DNA of 5,065 bases from Bacteroidota bacterium. Lineage in GTDB: Bacteria > Bacteroidota > Bacteroidia > Chitinophagales > Chitinophagaceae. How positions within the stretch are numbered: position 1 is the stretch's first letter; each line of letters starts with the position of its first letter. Both the position numbers and the translations under genes were made by a program. The notes below the pieces were generated by a model, which made no database searches, was not told where the DNA came from, and was given only the letters and a program-made list of their open reading frames with translations. Location of the stretch: positions 1 to 5,065 of the forward strand of contig JAEWKK010000039.1 in the NCBI GenBank assembly GCA_023386045.1, written 5' to 3'. This document shows positions 1 to 4,709 of the stretch, piece by piece.

Positions 1-117
1 ATAGATAATTTTTGCAACTTTACTACCACTATTGAACAGAATCAGAAAAATTATCCATTGCCAAAGAGTACAAAAACTAAATCAACAGGAGTTAAAAAAA
101 CGGTCAACGTATTTTAG
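1..117 (+). CDS. Possible 3' end of an unidentified gene (partial)
   Basis: Frame 1 is open from the left edge through 38 codons to a TAG at 115-117. The end is lysine- and threonine-rich and finishes KKTVNVF. I recognise no family in these 38 residues. A frame of this length in AT-rich DNA can be open by chance, and frame 2 is also open from base 5 to the heptamer array, so this is only a candidate for the tail of a plus-strand gene that begins outside the window. If it is real, the promoter of the following xth gene must lie within 118-176 or xth must be read through from upstream. Confidence 0.35.
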   Translation: MDNFCNFTTTIEQNQKNYPLPKSTKTKSTGVKKTVNVF

Positions 118-130
118 GCACTTACATACT

Positions 131-165
131 ATGAACCATGAACCATGAACCATGAACTATGATTT
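131..165. repeat. Tandem heptamer array, ATGAACC units
   Basis: Five heptamers run head to tail: ATGAACC at 131, 138 and 145, ATGAACT at 152 and a degenerate ATGATTT at 159. Because seven is not a multiple of three, the ATGs fall in all three frames. The first three give five-codon peptides (MNHEP or MNHEL) ending at TGA, the fourth reads a 14-codon peptide overlapping the xth start, and the fifth is in frame with xth. The same unit recurs in opposite orientation at 4710-4751 and 4802-4822, so in both places it reads ATGAACC in the direction of the downstream gene. Confidence 0.9.
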
Positions 166-172
166 ACATTTG
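165..172 (+). promoter_or_regulatory. Candidate -7 box TACATTTG just upstream of xth
   Basis: TACATTTG is an exact match to the Bacteroidota -7 consensus TAnnTTTG. It ends four bases before the chosen xth ATG, so transcription would begin at about that ATG and give a leaderless or nearly leaderless message. I see no TTG-type -33 element at the usual distance, because that position is filled by the heptamer array. It may be a chance match. Confidence 0.25.
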
Positions 173-176
173 CCTT

Positions 177-956
177 ATGAAGATCATCAGTTATAATGTC
201 AATGGCATCAGGGCTGCCATGAAGAAAGGTTTTATTGACTGGCTGGGCAGTCATCCTGCAGATGTGATCTGCATCCAGGAAAACAAGGCACAACAATCTG
301 ACATCGACAGGGCTTTGATCAACGAGCTGGGTTATCATGATCATTGGTTTTGCGCTCAAAAAAAAGGATACAGTGGTGTTACCGTCTTCACCAAAATTGA
401 ACCTGATCATGTGCAATGCGGAACAGGCCATGAAGTAAGTGATTCAGAAGGAAGAGTGATCCAGCTTGATTTTGGGAAGCTTCGGCTGATCAATGCTTAT
501 TTTCCATCGGGTACAACGGGAGATGAAAGACAGAACTATAAATACCAGTGGCTCGATGAATTTTACGATTATGTTCAGGATCTAAGAAAACAACATCCAC
601 ATATTATTCTCTGTGGTGATTATAATATCGCACACAGGGAAATTGACATTCACAATCCTGCAGGGAATAAAAACACTTCTGGTTTTCTTCCAAAGGAAAG
701 GGAATGGATGGACAAGTTTTATAGTAACGGATGGATTGATTCATTCAGGCATTTTCATCCGGAGCCACACCGTTACAGCTGGTGGAGCCAGCGTTTTCCT
801 TCCGTAAGACTTTCAAATAAAGGATGGCGGATCGACTATATCAGCGTCACGGATTCTTTGCAACCTTACCTGAAAGACGCAGAGATCTATCCGGATATTA
901 AGCACAGCGATCATTGTCCTGTTTACCTTGAACTTGAAACTGAAAAACTGAACTGA
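177..956 (+). CDS. xth: Exodeoxyribonuclease III (AP endonuclease, ExoIII/XthA family)
   Basis: The 259-residue protein belongs to the exonuclease III branch of the endonuclease/exonuclease/phosphatase fold. The family cuts DNA 5' to abasic sites and removes 3' nucleotides and 3' blocking groups in base-excision repair, using Mg2+ in the cytoplasm. All expected active-site positions are visible: N7 in SYNVNG, metal-binding E35 in IQENK, Y108 in INAYFP, D148 and N150 in GDYN, D220 in WRIDYIS, and the catalytic D245-H246 pair in SDHCPVY. The FLPKEREWMD block at 170-179 is also typical of the family. Length is close to the E. coli enzyme (268). I chose the ATG at 177 because family members begin MK-I-S-N. 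An in-frame ATG at 159 lies inside the heptamer array and would add only MIYICL. There is no Shine-Dalgarno sequence. IQENK replaces the common QETK, a mild change next to the conserved glutamate. The stop overlaps the next start by one base, implying co-transcription. Confidence 0.95.
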   Translation: MKIISYNVNGIRAAMKKGFIDWLGSHPADVICIQENKAQQSDIDRALINELGYHDHWFCAQKKGYSGVTVFTKIEPDHVQCGTGHEVSDSEGRVIQLDFGKLRLINAYFPSGTTGDERQNYKYQWLDEFYDYVQDLRKQHPHIILCGDYNIAHREIDIHNPAGNKNTSGFLPKEREWMDKFYSNGWIDSFRHFHPEPHRYSWWSQRFPSVRLSNKGWRIDYISVTDSLQPYLKDAEIYPDIKHSDHCPVYLELETEKLN

Positions 957-1261
957 TGGTCATATACAATGTAACAATCAAGGTGGAAAAATCCATTGCT
1001 GAAGACTGGCTGGAATGGCTGGTGAATGAACACATTCCTGCTATTATGGAAACAGGTTGTTTTGTAAACTACAGGATACTCAGGCTACTTGAAGTGGATG
1101 ATGCAGAAGGACCAACCTATGCCATACAATACGAAGCCAATTCAAAAGCCGATTATAACCGTTACATCACAATTTATGCTGCAGACATGCGCCAGCTTTC
1201 TTATGATAGATGGGGTGATGGTTTTATTGCATTCAGAAGTGTAATGGAAGTTGTGCAGTAG
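956..1261 (+). CDS. DUF4286 family protein, function unknown
   Basis: This 101-residue protein looks like the small DUF4286 family, mainly known from Bacteroidota. Diagnostic stretches are the N-terminal IYNVTIKVE (3-11), the NEHIPAIMETGCF block (24-36), TYAIQYEA (54-61) and the aromatic C-terminal part around YDRWGDGF (83-90). Alternating strands and helices suggest a compact ferredoxin-like (antibiotic-monooxygenase-like) fold, which is an inference. No catalytic residues, signal peptide or membrane segment can be assigned, and the biochemical role is unknown. Its ATG shares an A with the xth stop (TGATG), an arrangement typical of translational coupling, so it is probably made only when xth is translated. 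There is no Shine-Dalgarno sequence. The last codons are part of an 11-base direct duplication that includes the TAG stop. Confidence 0.85.
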   Translation: MVIYNVTIKVEKSIAEDWLEWLVNEHIPAIMETGCFVNYRILRLLEVDDAEGPTYAIQYEANSKADYNRYITIYAADMRQLSYDRWGDGFIAFRSVMEVVQ

Positions 1262-1271
1262 TTGTGCAGAA
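1250..1271. repeat. 11-base tandem duplication across the DUF4286 stop
   Basis: GTTGTGCAGTA at 1250-1260 is followed directly by GTTGTGCAGAA at 1261-1271, ten of eleven bases the same. The TAG stop straddles the junction, so the second copy is untranslated. This looks like a small slippage duplication at the gene end. Confidence 0.8.
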
Positions 1272-1338
1272 ATTAAATTCAGTGATGGTTGCCTGTTCAG
1301 TTGTTTTACATAAACCTTCAAAAGCTTACTGAGCCTGC

Positions 1339-1444
1339 GTTTCAGCTATTGTAAGCTGAAACCCTTGTCTGTCAGGTGTTTCAGCGACTTAACTAAAGTT
1401 GTCAACGTCACAACAGCAAAGTCAATTTGTCTGAAACCCTTATC
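1339..1444. repeat. Duplicated GTTTCAGC / GCTGAAACCCTT elements upstream of HU
   Basis: The 293-base gap between DUF4286 and HU contains two inverted-repeat modules. In the first, GTTTCAGCT (1339-1347) pairs perfectly over nine bases with AGCTGAAAC (1354-1362) around a six-base loop. In the second, GTTTCAGC (1378-1385) can pair with CTGAAAC (1431-1437), enclosing a five-base hairpin, GTTGT 1398-1402 with ACAAC 1410-1414. Both right arms continue into nearly the same tail: CTGAAACCCTTGTC at 1356-1369 and CTGAAACCCTTATC at 1431-1444. A competing pairing is AGCTTAC (1323-1329) with GTAAGCT (1351-1357). No U-run follows, so this is not a classical terminator. It could be an RNA structure at the end of the xth transcript or a protein-binding site. 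I see no coding potential in 1262-1554. Confidence 0.6.
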
Positions 1445-1495
1445 CCATGTGGATTTTACGATAGTATTGTACGCATAAAGTTTGATGAAAAATAT

Positions 1496-1525
1496 TTTGT
1501 TTGAATTAAAAAGCCTCTAAATTTG
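1496..1525 (+). promoter_or_regulatory. Promoter of the HU gene
   Basis: TAAATTTG at 1518-1525 matches the Bacteroidota -7 consensus TAnnTTTG exactly. A TTTG at 1496-1499, the expected kind of -33 element, lies 18 bases upstream. The distance to the HU ATG at 1555 implies a 5' leader of roughly 20 bases. The leader is A-rich just before the start and has no Shine-Dalgarno sequence, as is usual for strongly expressed genes in this phylum. Confidence 0.7.
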
Positions 1526-1554
1526 TCCCTCTCAAAACTTTTAAAAAATCATCT

Positions 1555-1824
1555 ATGAACAAAGCTGAATTGATTAACAAGATCGCTGATGATGCTGGCA
1601 TCACCAAGACACAAGCCAATGCAACCCTTGACTCTTTTGTTGAAGCTGTAACAAAGACATTAAAAGGTGGTGGTAAAGTTACTCTCGTAGGATTTGGAAC
1701 TTTCTCTGTTTCAAAAAGAGCTGCCCGTAATGGTCGCAATCCTCAAACAGGTGAAGTAATTAAAATCAAAGCCAGGAAAGTTGCCCGCTTCAAAGCTGGT
1801 AAAGAGCTTTCTGCAAAACTCTAA
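1555..1824 (+). CDS. hup: HU family DNA-binding protein
   Basis: The 89-residue protein is full length for HU (about 90). HU dimers bind and bend DNA with little sequence preference, compacting the nucleoid and assisting replication, repair and recombination. The N-terminal helices (MNKAELINKIADDAG onward, 1-38) form the dimer body, VGFGTF at 45-50 is the conserved turn, and residues 52-75 form the DNA-binding beta-arm with the RNPQTGE tip (61-67). P63 is the proline expected to intercalate between base pairs. The arm is rich in arginine and lysine, and the C-terminal helix ends FKAGKELSAKL. IHF subunits share the fold, but the length and the clean match to HU favour HU. The gene appears to be a single transcription unit, with its own promoter (-7 box at 1518-1525) and a strong terminator 20 bases after the stop. 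Confidence 0.95.
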   Translation: MNKAELINKIADDAGITKTQANATLDSFVEAVTKTLKGGGKVTLVGFGTFSVSKRAARNGRNPQTGEVIKIKARKVARFKAGKELSAKL

Positions 1825-1843
1825 TTGCTGAACAAACGAATTG

Positions 1844-1871
1844 AAGCCCCGCTTCAGCGGGGCTTTGTTTT
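1844..1871 (+). terminator. Intrinsic terminator of the HU gene
   Basis: AAGCCCCGC (1844-1852) pairs perfectly with GCGGGGCTT (1857-1865) around a TTCA tetraloop, followed by TGTTTT. The nine-base GC-rich stem with a T-rich tail, placed 20 bases after the HU stop, is a textbook factor-independent terminator. It separates HU from the THX gene. Confidence 0.93.
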
Positions 1872-1875
1872 AATG

Positions 1876-1904
1876 TTTTGTCAAACAAATTTTCACGACA
1901 TTTG
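1876..1904 (+). promoter_or_regulatory. Candidate promoter of the THX gene
   Basis: GACATTTG at 1897-1904 differs from TAnnTTTG only in its first base. A TTTTG at 1876-1880, 16 bases upstream, could serve as the -33 element. The THX ATG is 19 bases after the -7 box. Since a strong terminator closes the HU unit, THX should need its own promoter, and this is the best candidate. The sequence TTTGTCAA occurs twice here (1877-1884 and 1901-1908). Confidence 0.45.
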
Positions 1905-1923
1905 TCAACTAAAAAATACAATC

Positions 1924-2046
1924 ATGGGAAGAGGTGATAAAAAAACCAAGAAAGGAAAAATCTTCAAAGGATCTTTTGGTAAGTCAAGGCCTGCTGGAGA
2001 TAAAAAAATTACCGGTAATCAGCCTGCCGCAGCCAAGAAAGCCTGA
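1924..2046 (+). CDS. 30S ribosomal protein THX
   Basis: The 40-residue, very basic protein begins MGRGDKKTKKGKIFKGSFGK, the signature of ribosomal protein THX (bTHX), first known from the Thermus small subunit, where the peptide sits in the head of the 30S particle among 16S rRNA helices. The G-x-GD-(K/R)(K/R)-T-(K/R)(K/R)-GKI-x-(K/R)-G-x-x-GK-x-RP pattern is intact. The C-terminal 20 residues (DKKITGNQPAAAKKA) are a variable lysine/alanine-rich extension. I chose the ATG at 1924 because the family starts there; the frame stays open upstream to the HU stop, but that stretch includes the HU terminator and cannot be part of the protein. There is no Shine-Dalgarno sequence; an A-rich stretch (1910-1919) precedes the start. 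The neighbouring HU gene is on the same strand but behind its own terminator. Confidence 0.9.
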   Translation: MGRGDKKTKKGKIFKGSFGKSRPAGDKKITGNQPAAAKKA

Positions 2047-2051
2047 GGAAT

Positions 2052-2120
2052 TCGGACAGCAGAACCGGGTCTTAACTAATCGGGTTTGATCTTTTGCCGC
2101 CTGGCTGGTTCTCTGTTCGA
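2052..2120 (+). other. Long imperfect inverted repeat after THX: terminator or structured RNA
   Basis: Bases 2052-2066 pair with 2107-2120 to make a 14-pair stem with one G-U pair and a single bulged C at 2060. The 40 enclosed bases can form more helices: GGTC (2068-2071) with GATC (2088-2091), AAC (2074-2076) with GTT (2084-2086), and a weak GCC (2096-2098) with GGC (2103-2105), giving a three-way-junction-like fold. T-rich sequence (TTCATTTATT) follows on the plus side. The placement 5 bases after the THX stop fits a transcript end, but the large branched loop is unlike a simple terminator. It could be a small RNA processed from the THX 3' end. I recognise no known RNA family. Confidence 0.5.
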
Positions 2121-2206
2121 CATTCATTTATTACCATGTAGAATACATCGGTTAAGTTTTAGTAATACAGTAAGCTGCCACAATCTTTACAACTCACTTT
2201 ATATCC

Positions 2207-2239
2207 TGCAGCTTCTGCAAGAATGAAAGTTCTTTCATT
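2207..2239 (-). terminator. Tandem small hairpins after the pdxH stop
   Basis: Read leftward from the pdxH stop at 2258, the first element is an eight-base palindrome, AATGAAAG (2222-2229) and CTTTCATT (2232-2239) separated by TT. Next is TGCAG (2207-2211) with CTGCA (2215-2219). In practice the first stem has about six to seven pairs with a four- to six-base loop. Neither has a clear U-run on the minus strand, so assignment as the pdxH transcript end is tentative. The rest of the 211-base convergent gap has only a weak ATGTA/TACAT hairpin at 2136-2148 and no coding potential. Confidence 0.4.
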
Positions 2240-2257
2240 GTTACCAGCTAATCTTTT

Positions 2258-2902
2258 TCAGGGAGCAAGTCTTTCAATTTGCCAGCTGCCATTTTGCTGC
2301 AAAGTATATTGAAGGCGGTCGTGAAGCCTGCTGGGCCTTCCCTGCCAGAATTCAATGATCACAGGTTGTACAATATAACCTCCCCAATGGTCCGGCCTTT
2401 TAGGCTGGCTCTCACCAAATTTTTGTGATACCTGTAAATAGGCTTCATCGAGCCATTCACGGTTTGGGATCACCTGGCTTTGAGGAGAAGCCCAGGCACC
2501 GAGCTGGCTGCCTTTGGGTCTGGAATCATAATAACTATCACTGTCGGCAGCAGGAATTTTTTTTACCAGGCCTGTGATTCTTACCTGGCGTTCCAGTTCT
2601 TTCCAGAAAAATACCAGGCAGGCTTTAGGATTTTCATCCAGATGCATGGCTTTGTAGCTGTTGTAATTGGTAAAAAACACAAAGCCTTCCTTATTGTAAC
2701 CTTTAAGTAAAACAATGCGGGCCGAAGGCATTCCGTCGATAGAAGAAGTAGCAAGGGTCATTGCATTTACTTCATCCAACTCGCTTTTGCGCGCCTGTTG
2801 CCACCATTTATCAAATTGGTCTATAGGGTGGTGAGCAACATCGTGTTCCAGTAAACTTTCGGAAGAATAGTCTCTGCGCAGGTGGGCAATGTCAGCATTC
2901 AT
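2258..2902 (-). CDS. pdxH: Pyridoxamine 5'-phosphate oxidase
   Basis: The 214-residue protein matches PdxH along its whole length (E. coli 218). The enzyme is a cytoplasmic FMN-dependent dimer that oxidises pyridoxine or pyridoxamine 5'-phosphate to pyridoxal 5'-phosphate with O2, the last step of vitamin B6 cofactor synthesis and salvage. Visible landmarks are RRDY (9-12), the FMN-binding RIVLLK (62-67), TNYNSYKA (78-85), Q106 in ERQVRITG, substrate phosphate-binding Y124, R128 and S132 in the YYDSRPKGSQLGAW block, W186 in EFWQG, the substrate-contacting R192 and H194 in SRLHDR, and the invariant C-terminal RLAP. These line up with the E. coli residues at a constant offset of five. The ATG at 2902 gives a normal length. 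The gene follows the coiled-coil gene after 31 bases, and that gap contains a -7-type promoter box, so it may be transcribed both by itself and from upstream. There is no Shine-Dalgarno sequence. Confidence 0.96.
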   Translation of the reverse strand: MNADIAHLRRDYSSESLLEHDVAHHPIDQFDKWWQQARKSELDEVNAMTLATSSIDGMPSARIVLLKGYNKEGFVFFTNYNSYKAMHLDENPKACLVFFWKELERQVRITGLVKKIPAADSDSYYDSRPKGSQLGAWASPQSQVIPNREWLDEAYLQVSQKFGESQPKRPDHWGGYIVQPVIIEFWQGRPSRLHDRLQYTLQQNGSWQIERLAP

Positions 2903-2918
2903 ACAACAAATTGATGCG

Positions 2919-2926
2919 CAAAGTTA
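2919..2926 (-). promoter_or_regulatory. Candidate -7 box TAACTTTG for pdxH
   Basis: On the minus strand TAACTTTG is an exact TAnnTTTG match in the 31-base gap between the coiled-coil gene and pdxH. It ends 16 bases before the pdxH ATG, so the leader would be about 10 bases. No clear TTG-type -33 element is seen in the overlapping end of the upstream gene. Confidence 0.45.
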
Positions 2927-2933
2927 GCAGCAA

Positions 2934-3878
2934 TTATTTTTCCAGCTTCTTTCTTAGCAGGTAATCTCTTTCTTCGGCCATCATATTGAGCATGCTCTCC
3001 AGCTCTCCAATACGACGCATTTCAGTCTGCAACTTTTTATTGGTTTCAGATATGTCCTGCATATCATTATTGAGTTCTGTAAGGAATTGTACTTTCTTTT
3101 GAAGCTGCTGACGCTGCAGGTTTGATTCAGATAATTTATCCTCCAGCATGTTGATCTCTTCCTGCATGCTCCTGTTTTCCAGCATTACCTCTTCCAGCTT
3201 TTCCTGCTTTCTGGAAAGTTCTTTATGGATCACTTCATAAGCATTCCTGGTGTCTTCCAGTTCAAGTGCAAGAATATTGGCGCGACCAGCCTGTCTTTCC
3301 AGAACCTGCATCTTGGTTTGCAGCTGGTCAAATTCCTGGTAAACCTCTTCAATTTTTGCTGCCATCTTCTGTGCCGCACCTGCCTGCTGAACCAGGTCTT
3401 TGATCTCATCATTTTTTTTCTCGATGACTTCACTTAGGTGAATGATTTCATCCTGGAGTTCTTCATTCTTTTTTCTCAATTCTTCCCTGCCCTCGTTCTC
3501 AACTTCTCGAATGGTATCGAGGTATTTGTTCAGCATGTTCTGTTGCTGGGCGATAGTTTGCTTGAGGTTTTGCACCAGGTTCTCATCTTCCTGAACGGGA
3601 AGTTTTTTTGAACTGCTAACAGTAGCTTGTTCTGATTTAGAAGCCTCAAATCGCTGCCGGGCAAACTGCTCTTCAAGCTCCACCAGGGAACTGCGTTTAT
3701 AACTGGTTACTTTTTCTTTTTTAAGGAAAGGAGAAGCAATGATCTTGCTGGCTTCCAGGGTTTCTTTGAGGTTCTTACGGCTTTTGATAAAGAAGTAAAC
3801 GGCAAAGCCGAAAATAAGGGCTACGATAGGGAACACTATGAACCCAATTAAGGTCAGATTAATGGCGACGGTAGGCAT
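2934..3878 (-). CDS. Membrane-anchored coiled-coil protein, function unknown
   Basis: I do not recognise a named family. The 314-residue protein has one N-terminal hydrophobic segment (about residues 8-31, rich in I, V, F and ending AVYFF) followed by basic KSRKNLK. With no positive charge before the segment, an N-out/C-in single-pass topology is likely, leaving most of the protein in the cytoplasm. Residues 35-95 form a charged linker with a serine/lysine-rich stretch at 81-92. From about 97 to 312 the sequence is almost free of proline and glycine and dominated by E, K, Q, L, M and R in heptad-like order, so a long coiled coil is expected, with a possible hinge near QAGAAQ (165-170) and QAGRAN (196-201). 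It could be a scaffold, tether or cell-envelope/division organiser, but nothing in the sequence decides this. It lies 71 bases after pyrH and 31 bases before pdxH on the same strand, with no Shine-Dalgarno sequence. Confidence 0.85.
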   Translation of the reverse strand: MPTVAINLTLIGFIVFPIVALIFGFAVYFFIKSRKNLKETLEASKIIASPFLKKEKVTSYKRSSLVELEEQFARQRFEASKSEQATVSSSKKLPVQEDENLVQNLKQTIAQQQNMLNKYLDTIREVENEGREELRKKNEELQDEIIHLSEVIEKKNDEIKDLVQQAGAAQKMAAKIEEVYQEFDQLQTKMQVLERQAGRANILALELEDTRNAYEVIHKELSRKQEKLEEVMLENRSMQEEINMLEDKLSESNLQRQQLQKKVQFLTELNNDMQDISETNKKLQTEMRRIGELESMLNMMAEERDYLLRKKLEK

Positions 3879-3894
3879 CAGTTAGTCTCAGTAA

Positions 3895-3931
3895 GTTTTC
3901 AGGCGAAAAGCTAAGCATTTTTTCTGAAAAC
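3895..3931. repeat. Inverted repeat between pyrH and the coiled-coil gene
   Basis: GTTTTCAG (3895-3902) and CTGAAAAC (3924-3931) form a perfect eight-base inverted repeat around a 21-base loop. The loop itself has A-rich and T-rich arms around a GCTTAGC core on the minus strand. A second small palindrome, TAGCC-C-GGCTA (3935-3945), lies between it and the pyrH stop. The structure could attenuate transcription or stabilise the pyrH 3' end. Its arms resemble the GTTTCAG/CTGAAAC elements at 1339-1444. Confidence 0.5.
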
Positions 3932-3949
3932 CCATAGCCGGGCTAAGGA

Positions 3950-4663
3950 TTAACCCCTGACAAGGGTTCCCACTTTCTCACCAGTCACCACGCGACGGAG
4001 GTTTCCGGGTTTGTTCATATCGAAAACAACAATGGGCAGTTCGTTTTCCATGCAAAGCGTAAAGGCAGTCATATCCATGACGTTAAGCTTGCGGCTGATA
4101 CATTCCTGGAAAGTAATGCTGCTGAATTTTGTAGCTGAAGGATCTTTTTCAGGGTCGGCAGTGTAAATGCCATCAACCCTTGTGCCTTTCATGATCACAT
4201 CCGCTTTTATTTCAATGGCTCTCAGGGAACCTGCTGTATCTGTAGTAAAGTATGGATTACCGGTACCGGCGCCGAAGATCACCACACGTCCTTTTTCCAC
4301 GTGGCGGATCGCTCTTCTACGGATATAAGGTTCTGCGATCTGCTCCATTTTGATAGCACTTTGCAGCCTGGTATATACGCCAATCTTTTCCAGCGCCGCC
4401 TGCAGGGCCATGCCATTGATAACCGTGGCCAGCATTCCCATATAATCTCCATGAGCTCTTTCAATGCCCGTTTCCGCTTCATTCATACCGCGGTAGATAT
4501 TACCACCGCCGATCACGATGGCTACCTGTACACCCAGTTCTGTAATGGATTTGATGTCGAGGGCATACTGGCCCAGAACAGCCGTATCAAAACCAAAACT
4601 TTTATCACCCATCAATGATTCACCGGAGAGCTTGAGAAGAATGCGTTTATACTTAGGCAGCAT
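3950..4663 (-). CDS. pyrH: UMP kinase (uridylate kinase)
   Basis: The 237-residue protein is a full-length bacterial UMP kinase of the amino-acid-kinase fold (E. coli 241). It phosphorylates UMP to UDP with ATP in the cytoplasm, feeding all UTP and CTP synthesis, and works as a hexamer usually regulated by GTP and UTP. Landmarks in order are KLSGE (11-15), the glycine-rich GGGNIYRG (52-59), D73 in GDYMGMLAT, the UMP-binding GTGNPYFTTDT (133-143), D154 in KADVIMKGT, DGIYTADP (164-171) and the MDMTAF block (196-201). Nothing essential is missing. The ATG at 4663 gives MLPKYKRILLKLSGE, the normal N-terminus. There is no Shine-Dalgarno sequence; the 15 bases before the start are A/T-only apart from a few. 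It is the first gene of a leftward group with the coiled-coil gene and pdxH. The usual neighbour frr is not immediately downstream. Confidence 0.97.
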   Translation of the reverse strand: MLPKYKRILLKLSGESLMGDKSFGFDTAVLGQYALDIKSITELGVQVAIVIGGGNIYRGMNEAETGIERAHGDYMGMLATVINGMALQAALEKIGVYTRLQSAIKMEQIAEPYIRRRAIRHVEKGRVVIFGAGTGNPYFTTDTAGSLRAIEIKADVIMKGTRVDGIYTADPEKDPSATKFSSITFQECISRKLNVMDMTAFTLCMENELPIVVFDMNKPGNLRRVVTGEKVGTLVRG

Positions 4664-4681
4664 ATTTAAATTTTAGCGCTG

Positions 4682-4689
4682 CGAAGATA
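4682..4689 (-). promoter_or_regulatory. Candidate proximal -7 box of pyrH
   Basis: On the minus strand TATCTTCG differs from TAnnTTTG by one base and ends 18 bases before the pyrH ATG, a spacing like that of HU and THX. I see no TTG-type -33 element at the usual distance, so the call is weak. Confidence 0.35.
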
Positions 4690-4709
4690 AGGTTTAGTTG
4701 ATTGTTGGT

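Noticed and set aside
159..176. Upstream in-frame ATG as the xth start
   Set aside because: It belongs to the heptamer array and adds a short hydrophobic stretch absent from the family, which starts at the MKI-type sequence at 177.
129..431. Minus-strand open frame of 100 codons at the xth start
   Set aside because: It runs antisense to conserved xth codons and into the heptamer array, and its translation resembles no family.
1506..1739. Minus-strand frame antisense to HU
   Set aside because: It is the mirror of highly conserved HU codons and crosses the HU promoter; it has no family resemblance.
1825..1923. Longer THX protein starting right after the HU stop
   Set aside because: The extra part would be encoded by the HU terminator hairpin, and the conserved THX sequence starts at 1924.
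2047..2257. tRNA or other standard RNA gene in the convergent gap
   Set aside because: The fold lacks a 7-base acceptor stem with T-loop (TTCRA) and anticodon arm geometry, and I see no match to rRNA, tmRNA, SRP RNA or RNase P RNA.
3225..3437. Frames on both strands inside the coiled-coil gene
   Set aside because: They are by-products of the repetitive Glu/Lys/Gln-rich coding sequence, with no start context or family match.
4301..4618. Plus-strand 105-codon frame antisense to pyrH
   Set aside because: The pyrH strand has all expected UMP kinase motifs; the opposite frame is a shadow without known features.
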